DNA of 64,000 bases, taken from assembly GCF_030035605.1 (NCBI RefSeq), contig NZ_CP106736.1:496001-560000 (forward strand), read 5' to 3'. The DNA is from Silvimonas soli (lineage in GTDB: Bacteria; Pseudomonadota; Gammaproteobacteria; Burkholderiales; Chitinibacteraceae). Below the pieces are notes generated by a model that saw only the letters and a list, made by a program, of their open reading frames with translations, searched no databases and was not told the origin of the DNA. Positions 34,611-44,105 of this stretch are shown piece by piece (the first letter of the stretch is position 1; each line of letters opens with the position of its first letter). The position numbers were made by a program, and so were the translations under genes.

Positions 34611-34634
34611 GCTCGCCACTGCCAAGCGCTGGCT

Positions 34635-36278
34635 CTACTGAGCGGCAGAATGGGTTTTATCAATCAGATAGAAATGCTCATGCCGCTCGCCTGGGCGCGC
34701 GCCATCCCATAACACCATAGAGCCCGGCGGCGGATCACCAGACAACAACTGTAGGCGGCAGCCATCAACCTCACGCCGTTGCAGCGGCATATCCGAAAAA
34801 TAATCAATCGAAGCGGCCATTGAGTCGGATATCAACGATCCATCAATGCATCCTGGTTTTTGCGAGTTAATTGCCACCTGCAAAGCTGCAACCACTGGAC
34901 GATAGCTCTTTGAAGCATCCAGCCAGGGCTGCCACAAGCCAATCAATGCACCCCACAATAGTGTGACGCCACACGCCCAATTGGTGATCGCAAGGCGTCC
35001 CAGCGAGCGCTTGCGTAGCAGCACCCAGCACCATGTCGCTGAGATTGCCAGCGTAAATACCAGCCCAATCACCGCAACGTGCGGGTGCCAGGCCGGGCTA
35101 GCCTCAAGCAAAGTCCTGGCCCAGCTGCTGGGTGTTCCGGTCTGGATAACCAGCCACGCACACCACAACAAAAAGGTACCGACCCCAAAAGTCATGATGC
35201 CAAACCAGTTGAGCGCCGCTGCGGCGCCGCGCCGCAAGCGATCGATCCCCACCGTGGTCAACAAAGACAGAGCTGGAAGTACGATCAGCAATGACGATTC
35301 GCCGATCAAATCGCCCGCCAGAGCCAGCCAGCACGCGTTCAACAACAAAGCCATTATCGGTAGCGCCAGTTTCGGCGAACGCCACTCAGCCTTGTTGGAC
35401 CAGGCACCCCAGACACCCAACGGCAGAACCGGCCAGGCAAACCACAACACGATTGAAAAGAAAAAACCGAAGGTGTGGAAGGATTGCCAAGCAGCCAGCC
35501 CCCCAAATGCGCCAAATGCGTAATAGTTAAGCCAGACCCGAAACGCGGGCGGGCTGAACTGATAGAGATCCACCACCCAAATCAACCCGAGCGGCACAGC
35601 GGTGACCAGGGCAGTTAACAGCGTGGCTAGATACCACGGGCGCCGCCATGGGCGGAAAGCCACCAGAGACATAGCGGTGACCAGACTGAGTAAGAACTCG
35701 CCCCAGGACGCTCCCAGCAGCAGAACCAACCAGGACATCCCCAGCAATAGCCCGCCCTGCACCGGCTGCCTTAACGCCCAAGCCAGCGCATACAGTTGCC
35801 AGGCAAAACTGAACAGCAAAATCACATCGGGGGACAAATGATGCCCCCACACAATGAGCCCGATACTGCCGATCAACGCCATGACCGCCACACGGCCCTG
35901 GCGACGCCCGTAGAGCTCACGACCAGCCAGACCCAGCCCCCACATGGCCAGGGCCATCCACACGCCCGTAACAAGGCGTGCTGCGTCGTGCACAGCCAAC
36001 CCCATCCGGGATAATGGCCAGGCCAGTATTGCGGCCGTCCAGTAGTAAAGCGGGCCATGGATGAGATAGGCGCTATCGCCGTACCACGGCAGCGACCAAT
36101 GCTGCCCATCCAGAAAACGCTGGATGACGGCGGCGGTTTCCAGCTCAGCCGGCTTCCACGGGTCATGCCCGATCAGGCCAGGCAACAACCACACAAGACA
36201 CAGCAACAACAACTGCCAGGGACTTTGCCCAGGCGGGAGCGGTTGTTCGCGTTCGGTTTCAGGGACGTAGGTAAGCAT
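34635..36278 (-). CDS. Glycosyltransferase family 39/ArnT-like membrane protein
   Basis: A 547-residue integral membrane protein with 11-13 hydrophobic helices and the GT-C hallmark of acidic residues in the first periplasmic loop (GHDPWKPAELETAAVIQRFL, about 37-56). This is followed by HGPLYYWTAAILAWPLSRMG, as in dolichyl-phosphate-mannose and undecaprenyl-phosphate-arabinose transferases. A soluble C-terminal portion of about 90 residues follows the last helix. It probably moves a sugar from a lipid carrier onto lipid A, a polymer or protein; the substrate cannot be deduced. It stands alone, separated from rpmE2 by a terminator. Confidence 0.8.
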   Translation of the reverse strand: MLTYVPETEREQPLPPGQSPWQLLLLCLVWLLPGLIGHDPWKPAELETAAVIQRFLDGQHWSLPWYGDSAYLIHGPLYYWTAAILAWPLSRMGLAVHDAARLVTGVWMALAMWGLGLAGRELYGRRQGRVAVMALIGSIGLIVWGHHLSPDVILLFSFAWQLYALAWALRQPVQGGLLLGMSWLVLLLGASWGEFLLSLVTAMSLVAFRPWRRPWYLATLLTALVTAVPLGLIWVVDLYQFSPPAFRVWLNYYAFGAFGGLAAWQSFHTFGFFFSIVLWFAWPVLPLGVWGAWSNKAEWRSPKLALPIMALLLNACWLALAGDLIGESSLLIVLPALSLLTTVGIDRLRRGAAAALNWFGIMTFGVGTFLLWCAWLVIQTGTPSSWARTLLEASPAWHPHVAVIGLVFTLAISATWCWVLLRKRSLGRLAITNWACGVTLLWGALIGLWQPWLDASKSYRPVVAALQVAINSQKPGCIDGSLISDSMAASIDYFSDMPLQRREVDGCRLQLLSGDPPPGSMVLWDGARPGERHEHFYLIDKTHSAAQ

Positions 36279-36318
36279 GCGGCGATTCTAACTGGCAATG
36301 CGTGGGGATGACAGAGAC

Positions 36319-36350
36319 AAAAAAGGCAGCCTCGAAGAGCTGCCTTTTTT
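36319..36350 (-). terminator. Rho-independent terminator of rpmE2
   Basis: A 12-bp stem (AAAAAAGGCAGC/GCTGCCTTTTTT) with an 8-base loop directly after the ribosomal protein gene. The minus strand gives a U-run. Confidence 0.92.
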
Positions 36351-36376
36351 GCGGTACACAGAACACAAGCGCTGGA

Positions 36377-36643
36377 TTAGCCCTTGTTGCTGGTGTACAT
36401 GGAGTATTTCTGACGGAACTTCTCGACACGACCTGCGGTATCCAGCACTTTTTGCTTGCCGGTGTAGAACGGGTGCGATTCGGAAGAAACGTCCAGACGA
36501 ACAACTGGATAGTCCTTACCGTCGGTCCACTTCATGGTTTCCTGGCCGCGAGCGGTCAGTGTGGAGCGCGTCAGAAACTTGAAATCAACGCTTGCATCAA
36601 AAAAGATGACTTCTTTGTACTCGGGATGGATACCGTCTTTCAT
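36377..36643 (-). CDS. rpmE2: 50S ribosomal protein L31 type B
   Basis: An 88-residue ribosomal protein with the type B start MKDGIHPEYKEVIFFD and SHPFYTGKQKVLDTAGRVEKF near the C-terminus. The zinc-binding Cys-x-x-Cys of the C+ form is absent. Three in-frame ATGs lie close together; I use 36643, because AAGGA is seven bases upstream and the family starts there. In many bacteria such zinc-free paralogues are controlled by Zur, but I see no Zur-box-like palindrome here. Confidence 0.93.
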   Translation of the reverse strand: MKDGIHPEYKEVIFFDASVDFKFLTRSTLTARGQETMKWTDGKDYPVVRLDVSSESHPFYTGKQKVLDTAGRVEKFRQKYSMYTSNKG

Positions 36644-36695
36644 TTTCATTTCCTTTGACATGAGCGCGCCGGGGTTGTGCCGACGCAAAACGCGC

Positions 36696-36724
36696 ATTAT
36701 TCCAGATACAGCCACTTACCGCAA
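36696..36724 (-). promoter_or_regulatory. Probable sigma70 promoter of rpmE2
   Basis: On the minus strand, TTGCGG (36719-36724) and AATAAT (36696-36701) with a 17-base spacer, 53 bases before the rpmE2 start. No extra operator is evident. Confidence 0.55.
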
Positions 36725-36900
36725 GGAAAGCCGCCGCAAATACTGGCAGCAACCACCTCGGCATTTTCTGGCCAGGGGGTTTTTACCAGCAAATATGAAG
36801 GCATCGCAGAAAATCGCGCTGACAAGACGCGGCCCCGCAGACAGTACTACAAGTACGGCAAGGGGGCGTAACGTAGTCAGCGCGGTTTTATGCGGTGCAA

Positions 36901-38157
36901 TCAACGACGCATGGAGTCGAAGAAATTGGCGTTGTTCTTTGTGGCTTTGATCTTGTCTTGCAAGAACTCCATCGCTTCCAGATCATCCATTGGATACAGC
37001 AACTTGCGCAGTACCCAGATCTTTTGCAGTTGTTCTTGCGGGATCAACAACTCTTCGCGGCGCGTGCCGGAACGGTTGATGTTGATAGCCGGGAAAGTCC
37101 GCTTTTCCGCCATGCGACGGTCAAGGTGGATTTCCATGTTGCCGGTACCCTTGAACTCTTCGTAGATCACATCGTCCATGCGCGAGCCGGTATCGATCAG
37201 CGCTGTGGCGATAATGGTCAGACTGCCGCCCTCTTCGATATTACGGGCAGCGCCAAAGAAGCGTTTTGGACGTTGCAGGGCATTGGCGTCGACACCACCG
37301 GTCAGCACCTTGCCAGAGGCTGGTACCACGGTGTTATAGGCGCGAGCCAGACGGGTGATCGAATCCAGCAAAATCACCACATCTTTTTTGTGTTCGACCA
37401 AGCGCTTGGCCTTTTCGATGACCATTTCAGCCACTTGCACGTGGCGTGTGGCTGGCTCATCAAAGGTGGAGGACACAACCTCGCCCTTCACCGAGCGCTG
37501 CATTTCGGTCACTTCTTCTGGACGTTCGTCGATCAACAACACAATCATCACCACGTCGGGGTGATTGGAGGTGATGGCGTGCGCAATGTTTTGCAGCATC
37601 ACGGTTTTACCGGATTTAGGCGGCGCCACCAGCAAACCACGCTGACCACGGCCAATCGGCGCGATCAAATCAATAATACGGCCGGTCACATTCTCTTCGG
37701 CCTTGATGTCGCGTTCCAGCTCCAGACGGCGCGTTGGAAACAGCGGAGTCAGGTTTTCGAACAGAATCTTGTGCTTGGCATTTTCTGGCGGTTCGCCGTT
37801 GACCTTGTCGACTTTAACCAGCGCAAAGTAACGCTCGCCATCTTTCGGCGTACGGATTTCACCTTCAACCGTATCGCCAGTGTGCAGATTGAAGCGGCGG
37901 ATCTGCGACGGACTGACGTAAATGTCATCCGGGCCAGCCAGATAGGAAGTATCCGGGCTACGCAAGAAACCGAAGCCATCTGGCAGAACTTCCAGCGTGC
38001 CATCGCCGAAAATGCTCTCCCCTTTTCTGCCCTGGTTTTTCAGCAGTGCAAAGATCAAGTCCTGCTTGCGCAGACGACTGGCGCCTTCAATTTCGTTGGC
38101 GATGGCCATCTCGACAAGAGCTGAGACGTGGTGATGTTTTAGATCGGACAAATGCAT
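36901..38157 (-). CDS. rho: Transcription termination factor Rho
   Basis: A 418-residue hexameric RNA helicase that ends transcription. The N-terminal Rho domain (MHLSDLKHHHVSALVEMA) is followed by the RNA-binding cold-shock-like domain (GFGFLRSPDTSYLAGPDDIY, about 62-81) and the ATPase with Walker A (VAPPKSGKTVMLQNIA, about 175-190) and Walker B (MIVLLIDERPEEV). The C-terminal ILRKLLYPMDDLEAMEFL region is also typical. The length equals that of E. coli Rho within one residue. It sits between trxA and rpmE2. Confidence 0.97.
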   Translation of the reverse strand: MHLSDLKHHHVSALVEMAIANEIEGASRLRKQDLIFALLKNQGRKGESIFGDGTLEVLPDGFGFLRSPDTSYLAGPDDIYVSPSQIRRFNLHTGDTVEGEIRTPKDGERYFALVKVDKVNGEPPENAKHKILFENLTPLFPTRRLELERDIKAEENVTGRIIDLIAPIGRGQRGLLVAPPKSGKTVMLQNIAHAITSNHPDVVMIVLLIDERPEEVTEMQRSVKGEVVSSTFDEPATRHVQVAEMVIEKAKRLVEHKKDVVILLDSITRLARAYNTVVPASGKVLTGGVDANALQRPKRFFGAARNIEEGGSLTIIATALIDTGSRMDDVIYEEFKGTGNMEIHLDRRMAEKRTFPAININRSGTRREELLIPQEQLQKIWVLRKLLYPMDDLEAMEFLQDKIKATKNNANFFDSMRR

Positions 38158-38275
38158 GCGATTGGGCCGTTGCTGTACAAGCTAGAAAATATGGGGAATA
38201 GGGAGAGACGTAATTCTTGGAATTCTGATATCAGTGTGGCGGAAGGACTCCGGCACACGCAGTAAACGCCGTAAG

Positions 38276-38303
38276 GGTATACGGCATTAAATTACACTGT
38301 CAA
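38276..38303 (-). promoter_or_regulatory. Probable sigma70 promoter of rho
   Basis: On the minus strand, a consensus TTGACA (38298-38303) and TATACC (38276-38281) are 16 bases apart, about 120 bases before rho. The start region contains a short hairpin (GCCGTA-N6-TACGGC, 38268-38285), giving a structured leader. Confidence 0.6.
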
Positions 38304-38306
38304 GCA

Positions 38307-38378
38307 ACCAGCGACGCGTGGGCGTCGCTGGTGTTGCGCAATCAATACGCAACCGGCCAGATGAGTTTTTGGCCGGTT
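38307..38378 (-). terminator. Two hairpins after trxA, possible terminator
   Basis: An 8-bp stem (AACCGGCC/GGCCGGTT, 38351-38378) and a perfect 11-bp stem (ACCAGCGACGC/GCGTCGCTGGT, 38307-38332, GTGG loop) follow trxA on the minus strand, just before the rho promoter. Neither has a good U-run. Confidence 0.5.
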
Positions 38379-38384
38379 CAATAA

Positions 38385-38711
38385 TTACAGATTGCTGTCA
38401 AGAAACGCGGTCAGTTGCGACTTGGACAACGCGCCCACTTTGGTCGCTTTTACTTCGCCACCCTGGAACAGCATCAGCGTAGGAATACCACGGATGCCGT
38501 ACTTCGGCGGTGTACCCTGGTTTTCGTCGATGTTGAGCTTGGCAACTTTGAGCTTGCCAGCGTATTCGCCAGCAACTTCGTCCAGAATCGGAGCGATCAT
38601 CTTGCAAGGACCACACCACTCGGCCCAGTAATCAACCAGCACTGGGGTTTGCGATTTCAGAACTTCAGCGTCAAAAGAGGCGTCGGTAACGTACGAGATG
38701 TGTTCGCTCAT
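38385..38711 (-). CDS. trxA: Thioredoxin 1
   Basis: A 108-residue thioredoxin with the active site WAEWCGPCKMIAPIL (Cys33-Gly-Pro-Cys36 region) and the cis-Pro loop IRGIPTLMLFQGGE. It reduces protein disulfides in the cytosol. I use the ATG at 38711 with GGAG upstream, which gives the standard length; the longer frame adds 25 extra residues. It lies upstream of rho, as in many proteobacteria. Confidence 0.96.
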   Translation of the reverse strand: MSEHISYVTDASFDAEVLKSQTPVLVDYWAEWCGPCKMIAPILDEVAGEYAGKLKVAKLNIDENQGTPPKYGIRGIPTLMLFQGGEVKATKVGALSKSQLTAFLDSNL

Positions 38712-38908
38712 TGGATTCTCCAGAACAAATGCGGGTAACGATGCGGTATCTATGTCAGAAAATGAACCACCGGCAGCACAGGCCACCGGTTTACTGACGA
38801 CTATGCTAACGGATGCGCTCGCAAAATCCCAATCAATTATGACCGTTCGGTCTGATACAAAAATACTATGAGGCCATCGCTGGCGATTTCAAGTCGCCAT
38901 AAAACCAC

Positions 38909-40261
38909 TTATAACGCTGCGTTCATGGCATCAGCCAGCCGCTCAACTGCGGTCACGGTCATACCTTCTATTGGCTGACGCGGGCGATTGGCATGCGGCA
39001 CGATAGCGTGGGTGAAGCCCAGCTTGGCAGCCTCGCGCAGCCGCTCCTGGCCACGCTGCACCGGCCGCACTTCGCCCGCCAGACCCACTTCACCGAACAC
39101 GACCAGTTTTTCCTGCAGCGGCCGGTTTTTGAGCGATGACACAATGGCCACCAGCACCGCCAGATCAGCTGCAGGCTCGTTGATGCGCACACCACCCACC
39201 GCATTGATGAACACGTCCTGATCAAACACGGCGATGCCCGCGTGGCGATGCAAAACCGCTAGCAACAAGGCCAGCCGGTTTTGCTCGATCCCCACCGCCA
39301 GCCGCCGTGGCTGTGGCGCGTGGGTGTCATCGACCAGCGCCTGGATTTCAACCAGCATCGGCCGCGTGCCTTCTTGCGTCACTAACACGCAAGAACCAGC
39401 CACCGGTTCGCGATGCTGGCTAAGGAACAATGCGGATGGATTAGTGACCTCTTTCAGGCCCCGATCCGTCATGGCAAACACGCCAAGTTCATTGACCGCG
39501 CCAAAGCGGTTCTTGATTGCCCGAATCAGCCGGAAGCTCGAATGCGTATCGCCTTCAAAATACAAGACGGCATCGACGATATGTTCCAGCACGCGCGGGC
39601 CAGCCAGCGCGCCCTCTTTGGTCACGTGCCCCACCAGCAAGATGCTGATGCCGGAGCGTTTGGCGGCGCGGGTCAATTGTGCGGAACACTCACGCACCTG
39701 CGCCACGCTACCGGGCGCCGAGGTCAGCGCGTCTGAATAAACGGTCTGGATCGAGTCAATCACCACCACCTGTGGTTTTTCGCGCTCCAGCGTGGCCAGA
39801 ATCTTTTCCAGATTGATTTCCGGGAACAGCCCTACTGGCCCGGTCGCCAACTGTAGCCGCTTGGCACGCAGGGCAATCTGCTCAGCGGACTCTTCACCGC
39901 TGACATACAACACCCGCTCGCTACCCGACATCTGCGTCAACGCTTGCAACAGCAAGGTGGATTTGCCGATGCCTGGATCGCCGCCAATCAGCACCACGCC
40001 GCCGGGCACCAAGCCACCGCCAAGCACGCGATCCAGCTCCGCCATGCCGGTGGGCGTGCGCGGCAGATCGACCGCTTCAACATCGGACAATTGCCGAATG
40101 GCGCCATCTGCGGCCAGCGATTGAAACCGCGCTGGTGCTTTGGCTTCTGCAACCGCCTCGGTCAGTGAATTCCAGTCGCCGCAATGCGGACATTGGCCTT
40201 GCCATTTAGGCGAGGTGCCACCGCAGGACTGACAGACGTAAAGAGTTTTAACTTTGCTCAT
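38909..40261 (-). CDS. radA: DNA repair protein RadA/Sms
   Basis: A 450-residue RecA-like branch-migration helicase. N-terminal zinc finger (YVCQSCGGTSPKWQGQCPHC, residues 8-27), Walker A (GGDPGIGKSTLLLQAL, about 93-108), the RadA-specific KNRFG motif (AIKNRFGAVNELGVF, about 250-264) and a C-terminal Lon-like domain (VGGVRINEPAADLAVLVAIV) are all present. It helps process recombination intermediates. It is followed by a terminator and the flagellar cluster on the same strand. Confidence 0.96.
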   Translation of the reverse strand: MSKVKTLYVCQSCGGTSPKWQGQCPHCGDWNSLTEAVAEAKAPARFQSLAADGAIRQLSDVEAVDLPRTPTGMAELDRVLGGGLVPGGVVLIGGDPGIGKSTLLLQALTQMSGSERVLYVSGEESAEQIALRAKRLQLATGPVGLFPEINLEKILATLEREKPQVVVIDSIQTVYSDALTSAPGSVAQVRECSAQLTRAAKRSGISILLVGHVTKEGALAGPRVLEHIVDAVLYFEGDTHSSFRLIRAIKNRFGAVNELGVFAMTDRGLKEVTNPSALFLSQHREPVAGSCVLVTQEGTRPMLVEIQALVDDTHAPQPRRLAVGIEQNRLALLLAVLHRHAGIAVFDQDVFINAVGGVRINEPAADLAVLVAIVSSLKNRPLQEKLVVFGEVGLAGEVRPVQRGQERLREAAKLGFTHAIVPHANRPRQPIEGMTVTAVERLADAMNAAL

Positions 40262-40321
40262 GGGGCGATATTAGAACACGTCCACAGTGCTCACCGACAC
40301 ATCACATGGCAGGCAGAAATA

Positions 40322-40349
40322 AAAAACGGACTCTGCAGAGTCCGTTTTT
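40322..40349 (-). terminator. Rho-independent terminator of the flagellar cluster
   Basis: A perfect self-complementary stem (AAAAACGGACTC/GAGTCCGTTTTT around TGCA) directly after flgL, with a U-run on the minus strand. Confidence 0.9.
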
Positions 40350-40376
40350 GGTGACTGACGTGATCGCCGCATCTGA

Positions 40377-41756
40377 TCAGGAGATGTACTGGAACAAGCT
40401 CAATCCAGCCACCTTGGAGAATGTCTGGCGCGCAGCTTCCAGCGTCGTCTGATTTTGCGTGAAATCGCTGATCGCCTTGGCGTAATCCAGGCCATCGAGG
40501 TCGGCAATGGTCGAGCTATAAGCCAGATTCAGATTGCCATTGGTGGTTTGCTGCTGGGTCGATTCGTTTTGCCAGGCGCCGACACTGGCATTCACCTTCA
40601 CCATATTGTTCAGTACGTTGGACATCGCCGAAATCACGCCATTGAGCTGATTCTGGAACGCCGCCTGCCCCTTGCCGGTGGTGTCGGTGGTGTAGTTGGT
40701 CAAAGCACTGGAGAAATCAGCAATCGTGGTAAACACGTCCTGATTGGTACTGGCGGCAATATTGAAACTGTCGCCAGCCTTCGGCGTGCCGGTCATGTTT
40801 ACGCTGGCGCCAAAGTCCCAATTAGGGACTGGCGCTGTACCCGGATCACCAGGCTGCGCCGACAACTGGATGTCACCACCGTCAGAATAAGCACGCGGAT
40901 ACGCCCCGGCGCGGGCGCCAGACGTGGTGTAGTTGTACCCGTCAATCATCGAGACGTTGTAATTGGGGTTGGCGGTGCCGTTGGGCAAAGTGGCACGGTT
41001 ATCCACGATGTCATAACTCACCGTGGGCGGCGCCGACGGATCGGTCGCGTTGGGGACAGTCTGGAAAGTGATATTGAAATTCTGGTCGTTGGCGGTGCTG
41101 TTCCACTTGCTCTTGTCCAGTACGGTCCCGGCACCTACCAGCGCATTGCCGGTATTGGCGGTAGCAGCGCTGGTAGTAAACGTGCCATTGCCATTCTTGA
41201 TCTGCTGGAACACGCCAGACCCGTCCAGCGACGTCGGCAAATTGCGCGAAGCAGAAATCTGTACCTGCCGTTGCCCCTGATCGCCGTTATAGGTCACGTT
41301 ACCAAATGAAGCCTCGGTAAACGGCTTCACATTGCCCTTGAAGCCCGAGAACAGATACTGGCCGCTGCCATCGGTGGTATTGGCCAGCGCCATCAACTGC
41401 TGGTAGTTGCTGACCAATTGGGCGTTAATCGATTGTTTGTCTGCCGCAGTCTGCGAGGCGTTACCGGCCTGCACTGCCAGCGACTGGATATTCTGAACCG
41501 CGGTAATCACCTGCTGCAGGGTGGAGCCTTGCAACTGCAATGCCGAATCAGCGGATTGCGCATTGGTGGTGTACTGGGTGGTTATGTCCTGAGCCTGGGT
41601 CACATTGAGCAAGCGTGCCGAACCAATCGGATCATCCGCCGGAGTCAGAATACTGCGACCTGTCGACAGTTGCTGCTGCAACTGGTTTTGCTGATAGGTC
41701 AGATCATTCAGGCTCTGAGTGTTCAGATTGTAGATGGTGGTTGTCGCAATACGCAT
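40377..41756 (-). CDS. flgL: Flagellar hook-filament junction protein FlgL (HAP3)
   Basis: A 459-residue junction protein between hook and filament. The flagellin-like N-terminus (MRIATTTIYNLNTQSLNDLT, with QLSTGRSILTPADDPIGSAR) and C-terminus (LDGLDYAKAISDFTQNQTTLEAARQTFSKVAGLSLFQYIS region) are conserved. The middle is about 140 residues longer than in Salmonella FlgL (317 total) and is rich in Thr, Asn and Gly. The ATG at 41756 has GGGAG upstream. It is the last gene of the flg run, after flgK. Confidence 0.93.
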   Translation of the reverse strand: MRIATTTIYNLNTQSLNDLTYQQNQLQQQLSTGRSILTPADDPIGSARLLNVTQAQDITTQYTTNAQSADSALQLQGSTLQQVITAVQNIQSLAVQAGNASQTAADKQSINAQLVSNYQQLMALANTTDGSGQYLFSGFKGNVKPFTEASFGNVTYNGDQGQRQVQISASRNLPTSLDGSGVFQQIKNGNGTFTTSAATANTGNALVGAGTVLDKSKWNSTANDQNFNITFQTVPNATDPSAPPTVSYDIVDNRATLPNGTANPNYNVSMIDGYNYTTSGARAGAYPRAYSDGGDIQLSAQPGDPGTAPVPNWDFGASVNMTGTPKAGDSFNIAASTNQDVFTTIADFSSALTNYTTDTTGKGQAAFQNQLNGVISAMSNVLNNMVKVNASVGAWQNESTQQQTTNGNLNLAYSSTIADLDGLDYAKAISDFTQNQTTLEAARQTFSKVAGLSLFQYIS

Positions 41757-41846
41757 GACCAAACTCCCGGCTCTTTTCACCTGGCATAACCAGGCACTGC
41801 AAATAACACATTAAACAAATATAAAAACACTACACAACAGCCAGAC

Positions 41847-44045
41847 CTAGCTGATGTTCATGATCGACTGAAACGCCTCTTGCGCAATCTGGATCACCTT
41901 GCTCGCCGCCTGGTAAGCCTGCTGATAGCGCAACAGATTGGATGCTTCTTCATCCATATTCACTGCAGACAACGAATCACGTGCGGTCTGCGCCTGAGTC
42001 AACACGGCGGTTTGCGCCGTCGACATCACTTGCGCCTGATTGGTTTGCGTCCCGATCGTCGACACCATATTGCTGTAGGCATCTTGATAAGTCACGGTAC
42101 CATTCATCAGTATCTTGCTTGTTTGCAGCGCGCCCATTGCCAACGCGTTACGGTTATCCGAAGTGCCGTTAATATTTTTGCCGATGGTGATCGAGTCGCC
42201 CGCGGCCGGCACACCGTTCAGCACCATATTCCAGCCGTTGTCGCTCACCGTCATCCCGGCGGTGTAAGTCTGCGCCGGGCTGGTCACGCCGGTCACCGAA
42301 TCGGTCAGCGTAAAGGTAGTGGCCGAGGTGAAATTAAGCGTCACCGGATTTTGCAGCGCCGGATTCAGTGCGCCGCTAATGGTCGAAGTAGAGGGTTTAT
42401 CTACCGTTGGTTGCGTCAGCGTCACCGAACCGGTATTGGCCGGGTTCGACGTCGCGGTAATCGGTGCGGCTGCTGCCACCAACGAAGGGTCGGTAATCGC
42501 AACACCCAAGCCCGCAACCAGATTACTCACCGGCTGGATATTAAAGCTGTCGCCTGAATTCATGGTGCCGCTGGCAATGCTCACCGCAACACCATCCATC
42601 CCCACCGGGCCTGCGGCCACTTGTGCGGGTGTGAACACACTCTTGGTGTTATCAGACAACCGCGTCATCACATACTGGTTGTTGGTGCCGTCATAGGCAA
42701 AGCTGTAGTTGCTGGTGGTCAGTTTGGTCACATCGCTGATATAGCCGGTGAGTTGACCAGTGCCCGTATTGAACGTGCTGCTGTTGATGCTGCCCAGTGC
42801 AGGCGGGAACGAAAAAGTACCCGTGCCGCTGGCGGCCGGCGTGGCGCCCGATTGCAGTGTCACACCCAGCGCAGTGAAACCGGCAGTCATTTGCGCCGCA
42901 GTAATGGTCTGCGAGGATTGATCCGTGGCGCGGGTCAGCGTGAAATTGCCGGAGACCGAGTCATATGCCAGTGAGAAATCCGACAATGGCGTTGGCGCTG
43001 AGGTCGATGGCAGGCTGACATTCACGTTCACGCCATTGAGCGTGGTGCTGAAGCTGCTCGCGCTCGGCATGCTGAACAGATTCTGGCCAATATTGCCGTT
43101 CAAATCCTGACCGGCACGCTGTTGCGCGTTCATGGTCTGTGCCAGACCAATCGCGGTCAGGTTAAGGGTGTTTTGCGCCAGCGTCAGCGAGTTGTTCCGG
43201 AAATCCAGCAAGCCTTGCAAACTGCCGCCCGCCAACTGGCTGTCCGGCAGATACACGGTGTTGTTGTTCTGCTTGTACGCCACCGAAATATTTTGCGGAT
43301 TGCTTGGCGACTGCACTGCGGCCAGCTGGAACGAAGTCCCGCCCACCACCACGTTCTGGCCATTACCGATAAACACGTTTACGGTGCCATCGGTCTGGGT
43401 CGTGGTCTGGGCCTTCACATATTTGTTCAGTTGCAGCAACTGTTGGTCGCGCTGATCCATCAAATCGTTAGGCGGCTGACCGGAAGCGCTCAGCACGGCG
43501 ATTTGGGTGTTCAGCGTGGCAATTTGTGAGGTGATGGCATTAATGCTGTTCACCGTATCGCTAATCTGCCCATTCACGGTCTGCGCGCTCTGCGCCAGCT
43601 GATCGTTGAAAGTCTTGAAGCTGGACACCAGCGTTTGCGCACTGGTCAGCATCGCGGTGCGCGAAGGCGAATCCGCCGGGTTGCTGGTCACCGCCTGCAC
43701 CGACGTAAAGAAATTCTGCAACGCAGGCGACACCCCGGCGGTCGGGTCCGCCACGATGTTATCAACGCTCTGCAAGTTGCTCAGATAGGTCGAGAAATAG
43801 CTGCTCTGCGACTGCGCGGTCTGCAGGTTTTTAGTCAGAAACTGGTCGTAGGCACGCGAAATGGTATCCACCTGCACACCCATCCCGACAAAACCGCTAC
43901 CGGTTTGCTGAGGATAAGGCGCACTTTGCTGGATACTCTGGCGCGAATAGCCGGGCGTGTTTGCGTTGGCGATGTTATGGCCGGTGGTACTCAAGCCCAG
44001 ATTCGCCGCATTCAGCCCTGATACGCCAATACTGAAAACACTCAT
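41847..44045 (-). CDS. flgK: Flagellar hook-associated protein FlgK (HAP1), enlarged
   Basis: A 732-residue junction protein. N-terminal rod/hook motif (SGLNAANLGLSTTGHNIANA, 9-28) and C-terminal coiled region (VNMDEEASNLLRYQQAYQAA, about 695-714) are typical. Salmonella FlgK has about 550 residues; the extra 180 lie in the exposed middle. They contain related segments at about 355-400, 445-500 and 565-622, each running from F-x-F/L-x-Y or FTLTD-like strands through AQ(M/V/T)xAG to a GDS(F/I)xI-type end, suggesting repeated surface domains. A sigma28-like promoter lies before the gene. Confidence 0.93.
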   Translation of the reverse strand: MSVFSIGVSGLNAANLGLSTTGHNIANANTPGYSRQSIQQSAPYPQQTGSGFVGMGVQVDTISRAYDQFLTKNLQTAQSQSSYFSTYLSNLQSVDNIVADPTAGVSPALQNFFTSVQAVTSNPADSPSRTAMLTSAQTLVSSFKTFNDQLAQSAQTVNGQISDTVNSINAITSQIATLNTQIAVLSASGQPPNDLMDQRDQQLLQLNKYVKAQTTTQTDGTVNVFIGNGQNVVVGGTSFQLAAVQSPSNPQNISVAYKQNNNTVYLPDSQLAGGSLQGLLDFRNNSLTLAQNTLNLTAIGLAQTMNAQQRAGQDLNGNIGQNLFSMPSASSFSTTLNGVNVNVSLPSTSAPTPLSDFSLAYDSVSGNFTLTRATDQSSQTITAAQMTAGFTALGVTLQSGATPAASGTGTFSFPPALGSINSSTFNTGTGQLTGYISDVTKLTTSNYSFAYDGTNNQYVMTRLSDNTKSVFTPAQVAAGPVGMDGVAVSIASGTMNSGDSFNIQPVSNLVAGLGVAITDPSLVAAAAPITATSNPANTGSVTLTQPTVDKPSTSTISGALNPALQNPVTLNFTSATTFTLTDSVTGVTSPAQTYTAGMTVSDNGWNMVLNGVPAAGDSITIGKNINGTSDNRNALAMGALQTSKILMNGTVTYQDAYSNMVSTIGTQTNQAQVMSTAQTAVLTQAQTARDSLSAVNMDEEASNLLRYQQAYQAASKVIQIAQEAFQSIMNIS

Positions 44046-44105
44046 TGTCCTGCTCCGTTACTTTGGTTGCGGCCAGCTAAATCCGCAGCTGCAACCCTTT
44101 TCTGG

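Noticed and set aside
36644..36900. Zur box searched for before the zinc-free L31 gene
   Set aside because: No A/T-rich palindrome of the GAAATGTTATA type was found; only an ordinary promoter-like pair of hexamers is visible.
36895..38124. 409-codon plus-strand frame
   Set aside because: It is the antisense shadow of rho. The minus-strand frame has all Rho motifs; this one has none.
40455..41309. 284-codon plus-strand frame inside flgL, and similar frames opposite flgJ and flgI
   Set aside because: They are shadows of strongly recognisable flagellar genes, made open by codon bias on the other strand.
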